A stretch of DNA of 64,000 nucleotides from Desulfurobacteriaceae bacterium (GTDB lineage: Bacteria; Aquificota; Aquificia; Desulfurobacteriales; Desulfurobacteriaceae). The DNA lies in contig JALUGO010000015.1 in the NCBI GenBank assembly GCA_027051905.1, positions 1 to 64,000 on the forward strand. The letters are read 5' to 3'. Under the pieces are notes generated by a model that did not search any database, was not told the DNA's origin, and saw only the letters and a list, made by a program, of their open reading frames with translations. Of this stretch, positions 8,132 through 16,946 are shown in pieces. The position numbers and the translations under genes were made by a program. Numbering within the stretch: position 1 is the stretch's first letter; each line of letters opens with the position of its first letter.

Positions 8132-9688
8132 ATGGCCGTTAAAGACATTCACGAGAGTAAGATACTCATCTTAGACTTTGGCTCTCAATACACCCAGTTA
8201 ATAGCCAGAAGGCTCAGAGAAAAGCACGTCTACTGTGAGATTCACCCCTACAATACCCCTGTTGAGAAGATTAAAGAGTTTAAGCCAAGGGGAATAATCC
8301 TTTCCGGTGGACCTGCAAGCGTTTACGCTCCAGACTCACCAAAGGTGAGCAGGGAGATTTTTGAGATAGGAGTTCCAGTTCTTGGTATCTGCTACGGGAT
8401 GCAGCTCATAACATACCTCTTTGGCGGAGAGGTCGTAAGGGCTGAAAGGCACGAGTACGGAAGGGCAGAGCTCCACGTTTTAGACCACTCAGACCTCTTC
8501 TACGGCCTGCCAGACAGGTTCACAGTCTGGATGAGCCATGGAGACAGGGTCTTAAAGATACCTGAAGGATTTGAGCCGATAGCAGAGACAGAAAACGCCC
8601 CCTACGCTGCAATTAGGAATAAAGAGAGAAAAATCTTTGGAGTTCAGTTTCACCCCGAAGTTAAACACACACAGTTTGGAGACAGAATCCTTGAGAACTT
8701 TGCCGTTAGAATCTGCGGCTGCGAGCAGACCTGGACAATGCACAACTTCATTGAGTATGAAATAGAGAAAATCAGGAAAACGGTTGGAGATAAGAACGTT
8801 ATCTGCGCCCTCTCAGGCGGCGTTGACTCCTCTGTAGTTGCAGCACTTCTCCACAAGGCCATAGGAAACCAGCTCTACCCGATATTTGTTGATACAGGTC
8901 TTTTAAGGAAAGGAGAGAGGGAGTCTGTTGAGAGGACTTTCAAAGAGAAGTTCCACATGAAAAACTTCAGAGTTGTTGACGCCTCAGACCTTTTCTTGGA
9001 GAGATTGAAGGGAGTTACAGACCCGGAACAGAAGAGAAAGATAATCGGCCACACCTTTATTGAGGTCTTTGAGGAAGAGGCGAAGAAAATACCAAACGCA
9101 GAGTTCTTAGCTCAGGGAACACTCTACCCAGACGTAATAGAGAGCGTTTCCGTTAAGGGCCCCTCAGCAACGATTAAATCCCACCACAACGTTGGAGGTC
9201 TTCCCGAGAGGCTCAACTTTAAGCTGATTGAACCTCTAAGGGAGCTCTTTAAGGACGAGGTAAGGGAGCTCGGTAAGGAGTTAGGACTTCCAGATGAGAT
9301 TATTAAGAGGCAGCCCTTCCCCGGCCCCGGCCTTGCAATCAGGATAATCGGAGAGGTTAAGCCTGAGCACCTGAAGATTTTGAGGGAAGCAGATGCCATT
9401 GTTCTGGAGGAGATAAAGAAAGCGGGTCTCTACGACAAGATATGGCAGTCATTTGCCGTTTTCTTACCCATTCAGACTGTTGGAGTTATGGGAGACGTAA
9501 GGACTTATGACTACGTAATAGCAGTAAGAGCCGTTGAGAGCACAGACGGAATGACTGCAGACTGGGTAAAGCTCCCCTACGACCTCTTAGAGAGAATTTC
9601 AAACAGGATAATCAACGAGGTTGAGGGAGTTAACAGAGTGGTCTACGACATCACCTCAAAACCCCCTGGAACGATTGAGTGGGAGTAG
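8132..9688 (+). CDS. guaA: GMP synthase (glutamine-hydrolysing)
   Basis: GuaA converts XMP to GMP using glutamine and ATP. The class I amidotransferase domain carries the nucleophile in GICYGMQ and the pair HPEVKHT. The ATP pyrophosphatase domain begins with the PP-loop [13 protein letters not shown], and the C-terminal dimerisation domain ends in [10 protein letters not shown] chose ATG at 8132, behind GGGAGAG, over the in-frame TTG at 8120. Its 3' end abuts nadA. Purine synthesis is thus represented by both purA and guaA in this window. Confidence 0.97.
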   Translation: MAVKDIHESKILILDFGSQYTQLIARRLREKHVYCEIHPYNTPVEKIKEFKPRGIILSGGPASVYAPDSPKVSREIFEIGVPVLGICYGMQLITYLFGGEVVRAERHEYGRAELHVLDHSDLFYGLPDRFTVWMSHGDRVLKIPEGFEPIAETENAPYAAIRNKERKIFGVQFHPEVKHTQFGDRILENFAVRICGCEQTWTMHNFIEYEIEKIRKTVGDKNVICALSGGVDSSVVAALLHKAIGNQLYPIFVDTGLLRKGERESVERTFKEKFHMKNFRVVDASDLFLERLKGVTDPEQKRKIIGHTFIEVFEEEAKKIPNAEFLAQGTLYPDVIESVSVKGPSATIKSHHNVGGLPERLNFKLIEPLRELFKDEVRELGKELGLPDEIIKRQPFPGPGLAIRIIGEVKPEHLKILREADAIVLEEIKKAGLYDKIWQSFAVFLPIQTVGVMGDVRTYDYVIAVRAVESTDGMTADWVKLPYDLLERISNRIINEVEGVNRVVYDITSKPPGTIEWE

Positions 9689-9690
9689 AT

Positions 9691-10593
9691 ATGGACGCTT
9701 TAGATAGGATAAGAGAACTGAAAGAGGGGAAGAACGCCGTAATCCTTGCCCACTACTACGTTGACGGTGCCATTCAGGATGTTGCAGACTTTGTTGGAGA
9801 CTCTTTAGAACTTGCAAGGAAAGCAAAGGAGACGGAAGCAGACATTATCGTCTTCTGCGGCGTCTACTTTATGGCCGAAACGGCTAAAGTATTAAATCCC
9901 AATAGGAAAGTGCTCATTCCCTACTACAAGGCCGGCTGCCTGATGGCAGACATGGCAATAGCTGAGGAGATAAGGGAGTTCAGGGAGAGGAACCCTGAAT
10001 ATGCCGTTGTAACTTACGTAAACAGCTCGGCAGACGTTAAGGCCATTTCAGACATCTGCTGCACCTCTGCAAACGCCGTGAAGATAGTTGAGTCTTTAGA
10101 CGCAGAGAAGATACTTTTCGTTCCAGATAGAAACCTTGGCTCCTATATTGCGGAAAAGGTTAAAGGAAAAGAGATAAAACTCTGGAGCGGTTATTGCCCC
10201 GTTCACCAGAAGCTCACCCCGGAAGATGCAAAGAGGGTTAAAGAAGAAAATCCAGATGCTGTTTTTGTTGTCCACCCCGAGTGTAGAAAAGAGGTAAGGG
10301 AACTGGCAGACTTTATAGGGAGCACTTCACAGATTGTCAGGTTTGTTAAAGAAACAGATGTTAAAAAAGTAATTGTTGGAACAGAAAAGGGAACGATTCA
10401 CCAGCTAAAGAAACTTAGGCCGGACGTTGAGTTTATACCTGCTTACAGCGAGTTTGTCTGCGACCAGATGAAGATGATTACAGTTGAGAGGCTCCTTAAA
10501 GCCCTTGAGAGGGAGCAGTTTGAGGTTCACGTTGACCCTGAGGTTGCTAAAAGAGCCGGAAGAGCCATTGAGAGGATGCTGGAGGTTAGCTAA
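9691..10593 (+). CDS. nadA: Quinolinate synthase NadA
   Basis: NadA condenses iminoaspartate with dihydroxyacetone phosphate to quinolinate for NAD synthesis, using an oxygen-sensitive [4Fe-4S] cluster. The three expected cluster cysteines are seen in VFCGVYFMAE, SGYCPVH and EFVCDQMK. The AHYYV substrate loop lies near the N-terminus, and at 300 residues it has the compact family length. I chose ATG at 9691, 3 bases after GGGAGTAGAT, rather than GTG at 9679 inside guaA. nadD, a later gene of the same pathway, is at 24.5 kb. Confidence 0.95.
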   Translation: MDALDRIRELKEGKNAVILAHYYVDGAIQDVADFVGDSLELARKAKETEADIIVFCGVYFMAETAKVLNPNRKVLIPYYKAGCLMADMAIAEEIREFRERNPEYAVVTYVNSSADVKAISDICCTSANAVKIVESLDAEKILFVPDRNLGSYIAEKVKGKEIKLWSGYCPVHQKLTPEDAKRVKEENPDAVFVVHPECRKEVRELADFIGSTSQIVRFVKETDVKKVIVGTEKGTIHQLKKLRPDVEFIPAYSEFVCDQMKMITVERLLKALEREQFEVHVDPEVAKRAGRAIERMLEVS

Positions 10594-11048
10594 TGGAGAG
10601 GAAGGAGTTTAGAGTTAAGCAGGATATACTCTTTATTGCCGTTCCGCTGATTTTTGACTTTCTGTTTCTGATTGGAGCTCTCTTCCTCTCCTCACCGTGG
10701 AAGTGGATTCTCTCAGCTTTAGCCCTCATCTTTGCCGGAGTTGTCATCTGGCAGTCAAGGCCTTTCCTTAAAAACTTTGAACTTGTCTTAACTCCGAAAG
10801 GTCTTAAAGTCAGGGACTTTAGAGGAAACACAGTTAGAGAGGTTGAGTGGAAAAAGGTTGAGGCGGCAGCAGCCGGTTACAAGAAGACCTGGCTTATCTA
10901 CACCTACAGCTTCTACTTCAGAGTTAAAGGAGACGAGGACGTTCTCTTCGGCCTTGTTACAAGGGAGCAGGGATTAACTGGAAAGTTCCAGCAGTTTATG
11001 AAGGTCTTTGTGAGGAAGAAGATTCCCGTTCAGGTTGTTAAGGCCTGA
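10593..11048 (+). CDS. Two-helix membrane protein with PH-like cytoplasmic domain
   Basis: The 151-residue protein has two closely spaced membrane helices (about 13-33 and 37-55). A soluble beta-rich tail follows (LVLTPKGLKVRDFRGNTVRE, VEWKKVEAAA), typical of bacterial PH-like (YdbS/DUF304-type) domains. No enzymatic motif is visible. The ATG overlaps the nadA stop by one base, so it is the last gene of the guaA-nadA run. Function is unknown. Confidence 0.72.
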   Translation: MERKEFRVKQDILFIAVPLIFDFLFLIGALFLSSPWKWILSALALIFAGVVIWQSRPFLKNFELVLTPKGLKVRDFRGNTVREVEWKKVEAAAAGYKKTWLIYTYSFYFRVKGDEDVLFGLVTREQGLTGKFQQFMKVFVRKKIPVQVVKA

Positions 11049-11073
11049 TTTTCAGGGTATATTTGAGATATAT

Positions 11074-11088
11074 TGATAACGATTCTCA
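11074..11088 (+). promoter_or_regulatory. Fur-box-like 7-1-7 inverted repeat
   Basis: The 15-mer TGATAACGATTCTCA matches the Fur 7-1-7 consensus (TGATAAT, any base, ATTATCA) at 12 of 14 defined positions. It lies 16 bases before the start of an iron-sulfur protein gene. Binding is inferred, and no fur gene is in the window. Confidence 0.35.
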
Positions 11089-11104
11089 GAAAGAGGTAGG
11101 TTAG

Positions 11105-11521
11105 TTGAAAGAGACCTCTACAAGGTTAGTTCTCCACTTTCCTAAAGAAACATGGGATAAGCCAGTTATCTACAAGTTGGTTAAAGATTACGACTTGGTT
11201 GTCAATATTCTAAGGGCAGAGATTCTTCCAAAGATGGAAGGTTCTGCTGTTGTGGAGCTCCGTGGAGACAGAAAAAAAATCGGTGAAGCCGTAAAGTTCC
11301 TGCGTAGCCTCAAGATAAAGCTCAAGCCCTTGGAGCTTGACATATTCAGGGAAGACGAAAAATGCGTCCACTGTGGAGCCTGTATCGCTCCCTGCCCAAC
11401 GAACGCTTTCTACTTAGATCCAAAAACTTACAGGGTTGAGTTCAACAAGGATAAGTGTGTAGGCTGCGGCCACTGCATTCCCGCCTGCCCGTTGAGAATT
11501 ATCTATTCAGCAGAGTTTTAA
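11105..11521 (+). CDS. NIL domain fused to 2[4Fe-4S] ferredoxin
   Basis: The 138-residue protein has an N-terminal NIL domain (about 5-80) and two ferredoxin motifs, CVHCGACIAPCP and CVGCGHCIPACP, in the C-terminal half. Proteins of this layout work with DUF39 proteins in the methanogen and anaerobe route that inserts sulfide into aspartate semialdehyde to make homocysteine. A DUF39 gene lies at the other end of this window, which supports that role. The start is TTG behind AAAGAGGTAGG. A Fur-like site lies directly upstream. A general electron-transfer function is the alternative. Confidence 0.85.
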   Translation: MKETSTRLVLHFPKETWDKPVIYKLVKDYDLVVNILRAEILPKMEGSAVVELRGDRKKIGEAVKFLRSLKIKLKPLELDIFREDEKCVHCGACIAPCPTNAFYLDPKTYRVEFNKDKCVGCGHCIPACPLRIIYSAEF

Positions 11522-11618
11522 TTTCTTCTGATTTTTGGTTTATCCACCTGCCTTTACTCAATTTGATAATTAACTGCTGAAATCATAAGTTGATTTTTGA
11601 ACCTATCTGGAGGCGAAT

Positions 11619-11861
11619 TTGAGAACCTATACAATTCGGCTGGACGACCGGTTTTTTGAACTACTTGAAGAGCTTTCAAGGAAAACGAGAGCTCCCAAAA
11701 GTTCTGTTGTGAAGAGAGCTCTTCTTCTTTATAAAAAAGAGCTTGAGAAAGAGGAAATGCTCAGGAATTTAATTGAATCTGCTAAAGAGCTTGCCAATGA
11801 CCCTGAAAACCTGAAAGATATTGCAGAGTTAGAGGGAACAGTATCCGATGGGCTTGATTAG
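11619..11861 (+). CDS. Ribbon-helix-helix antitoxin
   Basis: This 80-residue protein begins with a ribbon-helix-helix DNA-binding domain (MRTYTIRLDDRFFELLEELS, then APKSSVVKRALLLY). It ends in an acidic tail typical of antitoxins that wrap the toxin. The start is TTG behind CTGGAGG. It overlaps the MazF-like toxin gene by 14 bases, the usual order and coupling for a type II toxin-antitoxin pair. Autoregulation from an upstream operator would be expected but is not demonstrated. Confidence 0.85.
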   Translation: MRTYTIRLDDRFFELLEELSRKTRAPKSSVVKRALLLYKKELEKEEMLRNLIESAKELANDPENLKDIAELEGTVSDGLD

Positions 11862-12198
11862 AGGAGGTATTTACTTAGCAAAACTCAGTCCTGCAAAGGG
11901 AGTAGAACCTGGAAAGACAAGACCTGTAGTTATTGTTCAGAGGCAGGAAATTCTTGATAAGTATCCTACCGTTCTTGTAGCTCCTTTAACCTCAAACTTG
12001 AAGGGTAAGTATCCTATGAGGCTTTTTATTAAAGCGAGGGAAAGACTTGAGAGGGATTCGGCTATTATGGTAGATCAGATGAGAGCCATTGACGTATCAA
12101 GGCTTATCCCGGATAGGATAGCATCTCTTACGGTGGAAGAGATGGGAAAGTTAGAAAAAGCCATTTGCTTTTTTATCGGAGCTGATGACAGAATTTAA
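11848..12198 (+). CDS. MazF/PemK-type endoribonuclease toxin
   Basis: The 116-residue protein has the MazF fold signatures: RGGIYLAKLSPAKGVEPGKTRP near the N-terminus, VLVAPLTSN in the middle and MVDQMRAIDVSRL late. MazF toxins cleave single-stranded mRNA at short sites and are held inactive by the antitoxin encoded just upstream. The key arginine of GKTRP is intact, so activity is plausible. A strong bidirectional terminator follows. Confidence 0.9.
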   Translation: MGLIRGGIYLAKLSPAKGVEPGKTRPVVIVQRQEILDKYPTVLVAPLTSNLKGKYPMRLFIKARERLERDSAIMVDQMRAIDVSRLIPDRIASLTVEEMGKLEKAICFFIGADDRI

Positions 12199-12200
12199 AG

Positions 12201-12220
12201 AGACCGGCAAAAGCCGGTCT
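12201..12220. terminator. Bidirectional terminator between mazF-like gene and lactate permease
   Basis: A perfect 8-base-pair stem AGACCGGC/GCCGGTCT with an AAAA loop lies between two convergent genes. It has only weak T tracts on either side. Confidence 0.6.
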
Positions 12221-12229
12221 GGATTTCAG

Positions 12230-13810
12230 CTATTTGCTTAAGAGAACTATCAGCTGAACCATAATTCCAACGAAGAGGGTTAAGGCAAGAACGGGAAGAA
12301 TCAGGGTTTTGAGGAGCTCCCCCTCTTCTTTCCCCTTAACTCCAACCAAGGCAGCAGCGTTTGTCACCTTAGAGGGAGTTATTGCGCTTGCAATTCCCCC
12401 TGCAACTGCGTGGGCTCCGTAGATGGCCATGAAGGCGGGAGCTCCCACCGTTGAAACAACAGCTCCATACTGAATCTTTGCAAAGAGAACGTTTGATGCA
12501 GTTTCACTTCCCCCTACAAATGCCCCAAGGAGCCCCAGGAACGGAGAAATCAGCGGGTAGAGGCTTCCAAACCAGTCGGCAAAAGTCTTTCCGATTATAA
12601 AGTCCATGTTGAGCTCTTTAAAGTTTGCCATCGGGTGGAGCTTTCCACCTACAAATTCCATTCCAGACCAGGCCATTATGAACGCAACTGCGAAAAAGAG
12701 GGAGTAGGCGATAAACGGTTTCCAGACGCTCTTTATCCAGGTGTTAAAAGCCCTGCTGAGCTGCTGGCCGTTGGGTTTCAGTATCGGCAGAGAGATGATT
12801 ATTGAAACGAGAATCCAGAAGTAAACGTGGGCAAGGATGTTTAAATCTTCATGCTTTCCTGCAATTGTTAAAACTTCCAGGTTTCCCGGAAGCTGAGCTA
12901 AGAACTTCTTTACTGGCGGGTAGTTGGTTATGAGGGAGAATGCAAAGAGGAACAGCCAGGGAGAGGCAGCCTTCAGGAAAGCGGTATCAATTTTGACGCC
13001 TTCCTCACTTCCCCGTTTGTAGATGATGTATGAAACAACCATGGTTAGAAAACCAGAAAAGATACCGATAACTTCCACAGGAACGATTTTTGTAAAGGCT
13101 AAAAGAAGTGCAGTTAGGGAGAGAGTAAGTCCTGCAACGGTTGCTCCCAGCCAGTGTTTCTTTATTGCCTCCCATTTTCCAACAAAGTAGAGCATCATGA
13201 GGGCAAATCCTACAGAGACCACCGGCAGGAAGATGGTTATGTGCTGTGTAAAGCTCCAGATGAAGTGGTCAAGGTCTTTAATCCCCGGAGGGTGAATGCC
13301 AAAAGGACCCCAGGCAACCTTTGCCGGAAGTGTTATGGGAATTGACAGGAGGGCAAAGGATGTTAAGGGATCGTAGCAGAGGACAGATATTGCAACTGCC
13401 GCCAGGGGAGTAAAACCTAAAGCTACAAAAACAGGGGGGAACAACGCTGGAGTAACAACTCCTAAAGACGTAGCAAGTGAGCCGAACCCCAGTCCTATGA
13501 ACAGAGTCTGCTGAACTTTGTCTTTAGTAATTGAGAGGATTGTTTTTACGATTTCGTCTAAGGCGCCTGTCTCTTTCATCAGGAAAATCATGAACATCGT
13601 AAACGCAACGGCAAAAGTAATAGCAAAGGCCTTAACGATTCCGTAAATACTCGCTCCCCAGATAACCGATAGGGGCGTTTTGAAATAAAGCCAGGCAACA
13701 AGGCCTGCAAATATCCAGCCGACAACAGACATAAATACTCCGGAGCGGGAGAAGAGGAGCATTCCAAGTAGGACTATTAGAATGGGAAGAACTGCCATAA
13801 GGAAGTCCAT
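12230..13810 (-). CDS. L-lactate permease family transporter
   Basis: The 526-residue protein has about 13-14 hydrophobic helices and the LctP family blocks: VTPALFPPVFVALGF, LCYDPLTSFALLSIP, GSETASNVLFAKIQ and AGGIASAITPSKVTNAAALVG. Characterised members import lactate or glycolate with protons. In an autotroph the physiological substrate is unclear, and export of an organic acid is possible. It lies downstream of an ACT protein and a phenylacetate-CoA-ligase-like gene on the same strand with only 24 bases between, so all three may be one transcript. Confidence 0.85.
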   Translation of the reverse strand: MDFLMAVLPILIVLLGMLLFSRSGVFMSVVGWIFAGLVAWLYFKTPLSVIWGASIYGIVKAFAITFAVAFTMFMIFLMKETGALDEIVKTILSITKDKVQQTLFIGLGFGSLATSLGVVTPALFPPVFVALGFTPLAAVAISVLCYDPLTSFALLSIPITLPAKVAWGPFGIHPPGIKDLDHFIWSFTQHITIFLPVVSVGFALMMLYFVGKWEAIKKHWLGATVAGLTLSLTALLLAFTKIVPVEVIGIFSGFLTMVVSYIIYKRGSEEGVKIDTAFLKAASPWLFLFAFSLITNYPPVKKFLAQLPGNLEVLTIAGKHEDLNILAHVYFWILVSIIISLPILKPNGQQLSRAFNTWIKSVWKPFIAYSLFFAVAFIMAWSGMEFVGGKLHPMANFKELNMDFIIGKTFADWFGSLYPLISPFLGLLGAFVGGSETASNVLFAKIQYGAVVSTVGAPAFMAIYGAHAVAGGIASAITPSKVTNAAALVGVKGKEEGELLKTLILPVLALTLFVGIMVQLIVLLSK

Positions 13811-13834
13811 CAGACACCCCCTAATAAGGTCTTT

Positions 13835-14278
13835 TTAGGTGTAAAACTCTGTAGCCTCTACAAGTTTGTGACCCTCTTTTGAGAGGAGCTCCAGCGCCCT
13901 GTCAAACTCTGAATCCGGGACTTTGAAAAAGAGAATTGCCCTGTTTGAGGCCCCTGCAAAGGCGTAGGTATACTCAACATCTATTCCGTTCTCTGAAAGC
14001 GTTTTGACTACTCTGTAAAAGCCTCCGGGCTTATCCTCAACCTCAACGGCAAAGACGTCCGTTTCATTTGCTGCAAACCCTTCTGCAGAGAGAACTGCCC
14101 TCGCCTTTTCTGGATTGTTCACAACCAACCTTAGTATTCCAAACTCAGATGAGTCTGCTAAAAAGAGAGCTCTTATGTTTACCTCCGCCTCTGAAAGCGC
14201 CCTTGCAACATCTACAAGCCTTCCTCTCCGGTTCTCTAAGAAAACCGATATCTGCTTAACGGCGAACTTTCCCCTCAT
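13835..14278 (-). CDS. Tandem ACT-domain protein associated with PaaK-type ligase
   Basis: Two ACT repeats (about 7-72 and 78-145) make up the whole 147-residue protein. The signatures are ISVFLENRRGRLVDVARALS and AVEVEDKPGGFYRVVKTLS. ACT domains bind small ligands, often amino acids, and regulate enzymes. Stand-alone tandem ACT proteins are commonly found next to phenylacetate-CoA ligases in anaerobes, as here. It overlaps the ligase stop by one base. Ligand and partner are inferred from context only. Confidence 0.85.
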   Translation of the reverse strand: MRGKFAVKQISVFLENRRGRLVDVARALSEAEVNIRALFLADSSEFGILRLVVNNPEKARAVLSAEGFAANETDVFAVEVEDKPGGFYRVVKTLSENGIDVEYTYAFAGASNRAILFFKVPDSEFDRALELLSKEGHKLVEATEFYT

Positions 14279-15585
14279 TATCTCCCTCCTTCAAGCTGTC
14301 TTCTGTCAACGATTCTTTTTGCCTTGCCCATACTCCTCTCAAGGGTTTTTGGCTCAACTAACTTCACTTTGGCGTTTATGTAGAGGTTGTTGAGGAGCTC
14401 ATCTTCTAATTTCCTTTGAAGCCTCTCTAACGTTCCAACGCCGTTTTTCAGTATGTTCTCGTCAACCTCAACCCACACTTCCAACTTGTCTAGAACTCCC
14501 TTCTTATCAACAACTATCACGTAGTTTGGGGTTACCCCTTCAACCTTTGTGATAACGTGCTCAACCTGAGACGGGAAGACGTTTACGCCGTTGACTATCA
14601 GCATGTCGTCTGCCCTTCCCTTAATGCTCTCTATGTAGAGGATCGTCCTTCCGCAGGGGCAGGGTTCCCTGTGGATTACGGTTATATCTTTTGTTCTGTA
14701 TCTGATCATCGGAAGTGCCTGTTTTGTTAGAGTTGTTAGGACGAGCTCTCCCTCTTCTCCATCCGGCAGGACTTCCCCTGTTTCAGGGTCTATGACCTCT
14801 GGGATGAAGTGGTCTTCAAAGACGTGGAGGTTCCCGTGTTTACAGCTTGCTGCAACGCCGGGGCCGATTATCTCTGAAAGACCGTAGGCCTCCACGTATT
14901 GAATTCCCCACTCCTCTGCAACTGTTTCCTTTAGCGCTTTTGAGGCCGGCTCTGCACCAAAAAAACCTGCCCTGAGTTTAAAGTCTTCCTTCAGGTTGTA
15001 GCCCTCCTCTTTTGCAACTTCTGCAAGGTGAAGGGCAAAGGATGGAGTGCAGCAGAGGACAGTTGCTCCAAAGTCTTTCATGAGCATTAACTGTCTTTTT
15101 GTAAAACCGCCGCTTGCGGGAACGACGGAAGCTCCGATTGCCTCTGCCCCGTAGTGAAAGCCCAGCCCCCCTGTAAAGAGGCCGTAACCGTAGGCGTTGT
15201 GAACGATATCTTTCTCGTTTACGTCTGCCATCAGGTATGTCCTTACCATTACCTTAGTCCAGACGTTCAGGTCGTGTCTGGTGTAGCCTACAACTGTTGG
15301 CTTTCCCGTTGTTCCAGATGAGGAGTGAATTCTCACTACCTGCTCAAGGGGAACTGCAAAAAGGCCGAAGGGGTAGTTGTCCCTTAGATCCTGTTTCGTT
15401 GTAAATGGCAGCCTTTTCAGGTCTTCCAGGCTCCTGATGTCTGAGGGTTTTATTCCTGCTTCGTCAAATTTTCTTCTGTAAAAGGGGACTAAGTGGTAAG
15501 CCCTTTCTACAGTTTCTTTCAATCTTTTCAGCTGGAGGGACTGGAGTTCCTCCCTCGCCATGTAGTCCTTTTCCTTTAAGGACAT
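14278..15585 (-). CDS. Phenylacetate-CoA ligase family protein (copy 1)
   Basis: This 435-residue adenylate-forming enzyme activates an aryl-acetate or related acid with ATP and CoA. It has the family motifs [16 protein letters not shown] (P-loop), [14 protein letters not shown] and [15 protein letters not shown], and a PaaK C-terminal domain. [16 protein letters not shown] is the normal N-terminal block. The start follows GGGAGGTAGGGA. It is followed by an ACT protein and a permease, and a paralogue starts 82 bases away on the other strand. In anaerobes such enzymes recycle aryl acids from amino-acid breakdown; the substrate here is unknown. Confidence 0.9.
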   Translation of the reverse strand: MSLKEKDYMAREELQSLQLKRLKETVERAYHLVPFYRRKFDEAGIKPSDIRSLEDLKRLPFTTKQDLRDNYPFGLFAVPLEQVVRIHSSSGTTGKPTVVGYTRHDLNVWTKVMVRTYLMADVNEKDIVHNAYGYGLFTGGLGFHYGAEAIGASVVPASGGFTKRQLMLMKDFGATVLCCTPSFALHLAEVAKEEGYNLKEDFKLRAGFFGAEPASKALKETVAEEWGIQYVEAYGLSEIIGPGVAASCKHGNLHVFEDHFIPEVIDPETGEVLPDGEEGELVLTTLTKQALPMIRYRTKDITVIHREPCPCGRTILYIESIKGRADDMLIVNGVNVFPSQVEHVITKVEGVTPNYVIVVDKKGVLDKLEVWVEVDENILKNGVGTLERLQRKLEDELLNNLYINAKVKLVEPKTLERSMGKAKRIVDRRQLEGGR

Positions 15586-15667
15586 TCCCTACCTCCCTTT
15601 CAGTTGAGTATGAAAATATTGTATAAAATTTAGCTATTATTAGAGTTTTCAAAATCTTGGAGGAGGG

Positions 15668-16930
15668 ATGTTCCAGAGGCGGCTTGAGACGTTAGAGAGG
15701 GAGCTCCTCGAGAAAATCCAGCTTGAAAGGCTCAGGAAAACAGTTCAGAGAATAAAAGAAAAAAACAGAAAATACTGGGAAAAGATCGGTAAAGTTGAAC
15801 CTGAAGATATAAAAAGTTTGGATAATTTGAAAAATTTGCCCTTCTTAACAAAGGAAGATCTTAGACAGAACTACCCCTTTGGTCTTGCCTGCGGTGAAAA
15901 GTGCGAGTTTGTCAGGTTTCACATGTCCTCTGGAACTACGGGAACTCCGGTAGTTAACCCCTACACTCCAAACGACGTTGAGCAGTGGGGAGAGGTTATG
16001 GCAAGGTGCCTCTCCGCTGCAGGCCTTAACTATACAGATGTTCTCCAGATTACTCCTTCCTTCGGCCTTTTCAATGGAGGTTTCGGTTTCCACTACGGGG
16101 CGGAGAAGATTGGCTGTTTTGTTGTTCCCATTGGTCCCGGGAGGAGCCTTTTACAGCTGAAGTTCATGAAAGACTTCGGGACTACAGCCCTTGCAGGTAT
16201 AGCTTCCTACCCCATAAGGCTCTTGGAAGTTGCTAAGGAGGAGGGATTTGACTTCTCTGAAACGAATCTGCGGGTAGGGATATTCGGCGCTGAGGTCTGG
16301 AGCGACGAGATGCGCCGCTATATAGAGAGGGAGATGGGGATAGAGACCTTTGACATTATCGGGATGACAGAGACAGGTGGGGTTGGCCTCGGAATAGACT
16401 GCAGTGCCCATTCGGGAATCCACGTGTGGGAAGACCACTACATCGTTGAAATCATTGACCCTGAAACGGGAGAGGTTCTTCCGGATGGAGAGGAGGGAGA
16501 GCTTGTTGTAACAACCCTGACGAGGGAAGGATTGCCACTCATCAGGTACAGGACGAGGGATATAACCAAGGTTGTTTCAAGGGAGAGGTGTGACTGCGGG
16601 AGAACCCACGTGAGGCTTGACAGGATAAAGGGAAGGACAGATGACATGCTGAAAGTTAAGGGAGTCTGCTTCTACCCCAGGCAGGTTGAGGAAGTGATAA
16701 TGAAATACCCTGAGATTCTTCCCAACTATCAGATAATAATCGGTAAGGTTGAGGGGAAAGACACCGTTGAGGTTGTTGTTGAGTCTGAGAGGCAGGATGA
16801 AAGCCTTAAAGAGAGAATAGAAGAAGAGATTTACAGCCTTTTGGGCCTTCACATAAAGGTGACCCTTAAGAGAAAGGGGGAGATACCGAGGAGTGAGGGG
16901 AAGGCCGTAAGGGTTAAAAAGTTCACTTAG
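15668..16930 (+). CDS. Phenylacetate-CoA ligase-like protein (copy 2)
   Basis: A second PaaK-like enzyme (420 residues) sits divergent to the first. It keeps the P-loop HMSSGTTGTPVVNPYTPND, FDIIGMTETGGVGLG, and IRYRTRDITKVVSRERCDCGRT. The N-terminus is more charged and lacks the PFYRRKF block (here NRKYWEKIG). Several active-site loops differ from copy 1 (GRSLLQLKFMKD against [13 protein letters not shown]), pointing to a different acid substrate. The ATG follows TTGGAGGAGGG. A porin gene follows after 16 bases and may be co-transcribed. Confidence 0.88.
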   Translation: MFQRRLETLERELLEKIQLERLRKTVQRIKEKNRKYWEKIGKVEPEDIKSLDNLKNLPFLTKEDLRQNYPFGLACGEKCEFVRFHMSSGTTGTPVVNPYTPNDVEQWGEVMARCLSAAGLNYTDVLQITPSFGLFNGGFGFHYGAEKIGCFVVPIGPGRSLLQLKFMKDFGTTALAGIASYPIRLLEVAKEEGFDFSETNLRVGIFGAEVWSDEMRRYIEREMGIETFDIIGMTETGGVGLGIDCSAHSGIHVWEDHYIVEIIDPETGEVLPDGEEGELVVTTLTREGLPLIRYRTRDITKVVSRERCDCGRTHVRLDRIKGRTDDMLKVKGVCFYPRQVEEVIMKYPEILPNYQIIIGKVEGKDTVEVVVESERQDESLKERIEEEIYSLLGLHIKVTLKRKGEIPRSEGKAVRVKKFT

Positions 16931-16946
16931 AGGAGGAGGTAGGGAA

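Noticed and set aside
15586-15667. Defined promoters for the two divergent PaaK-like genes
   Set aside because: The gap is AT-rich with TTGTATAAAAT-like words, but no -35/-10 pair with acceptable spacing could be placed on either strand.
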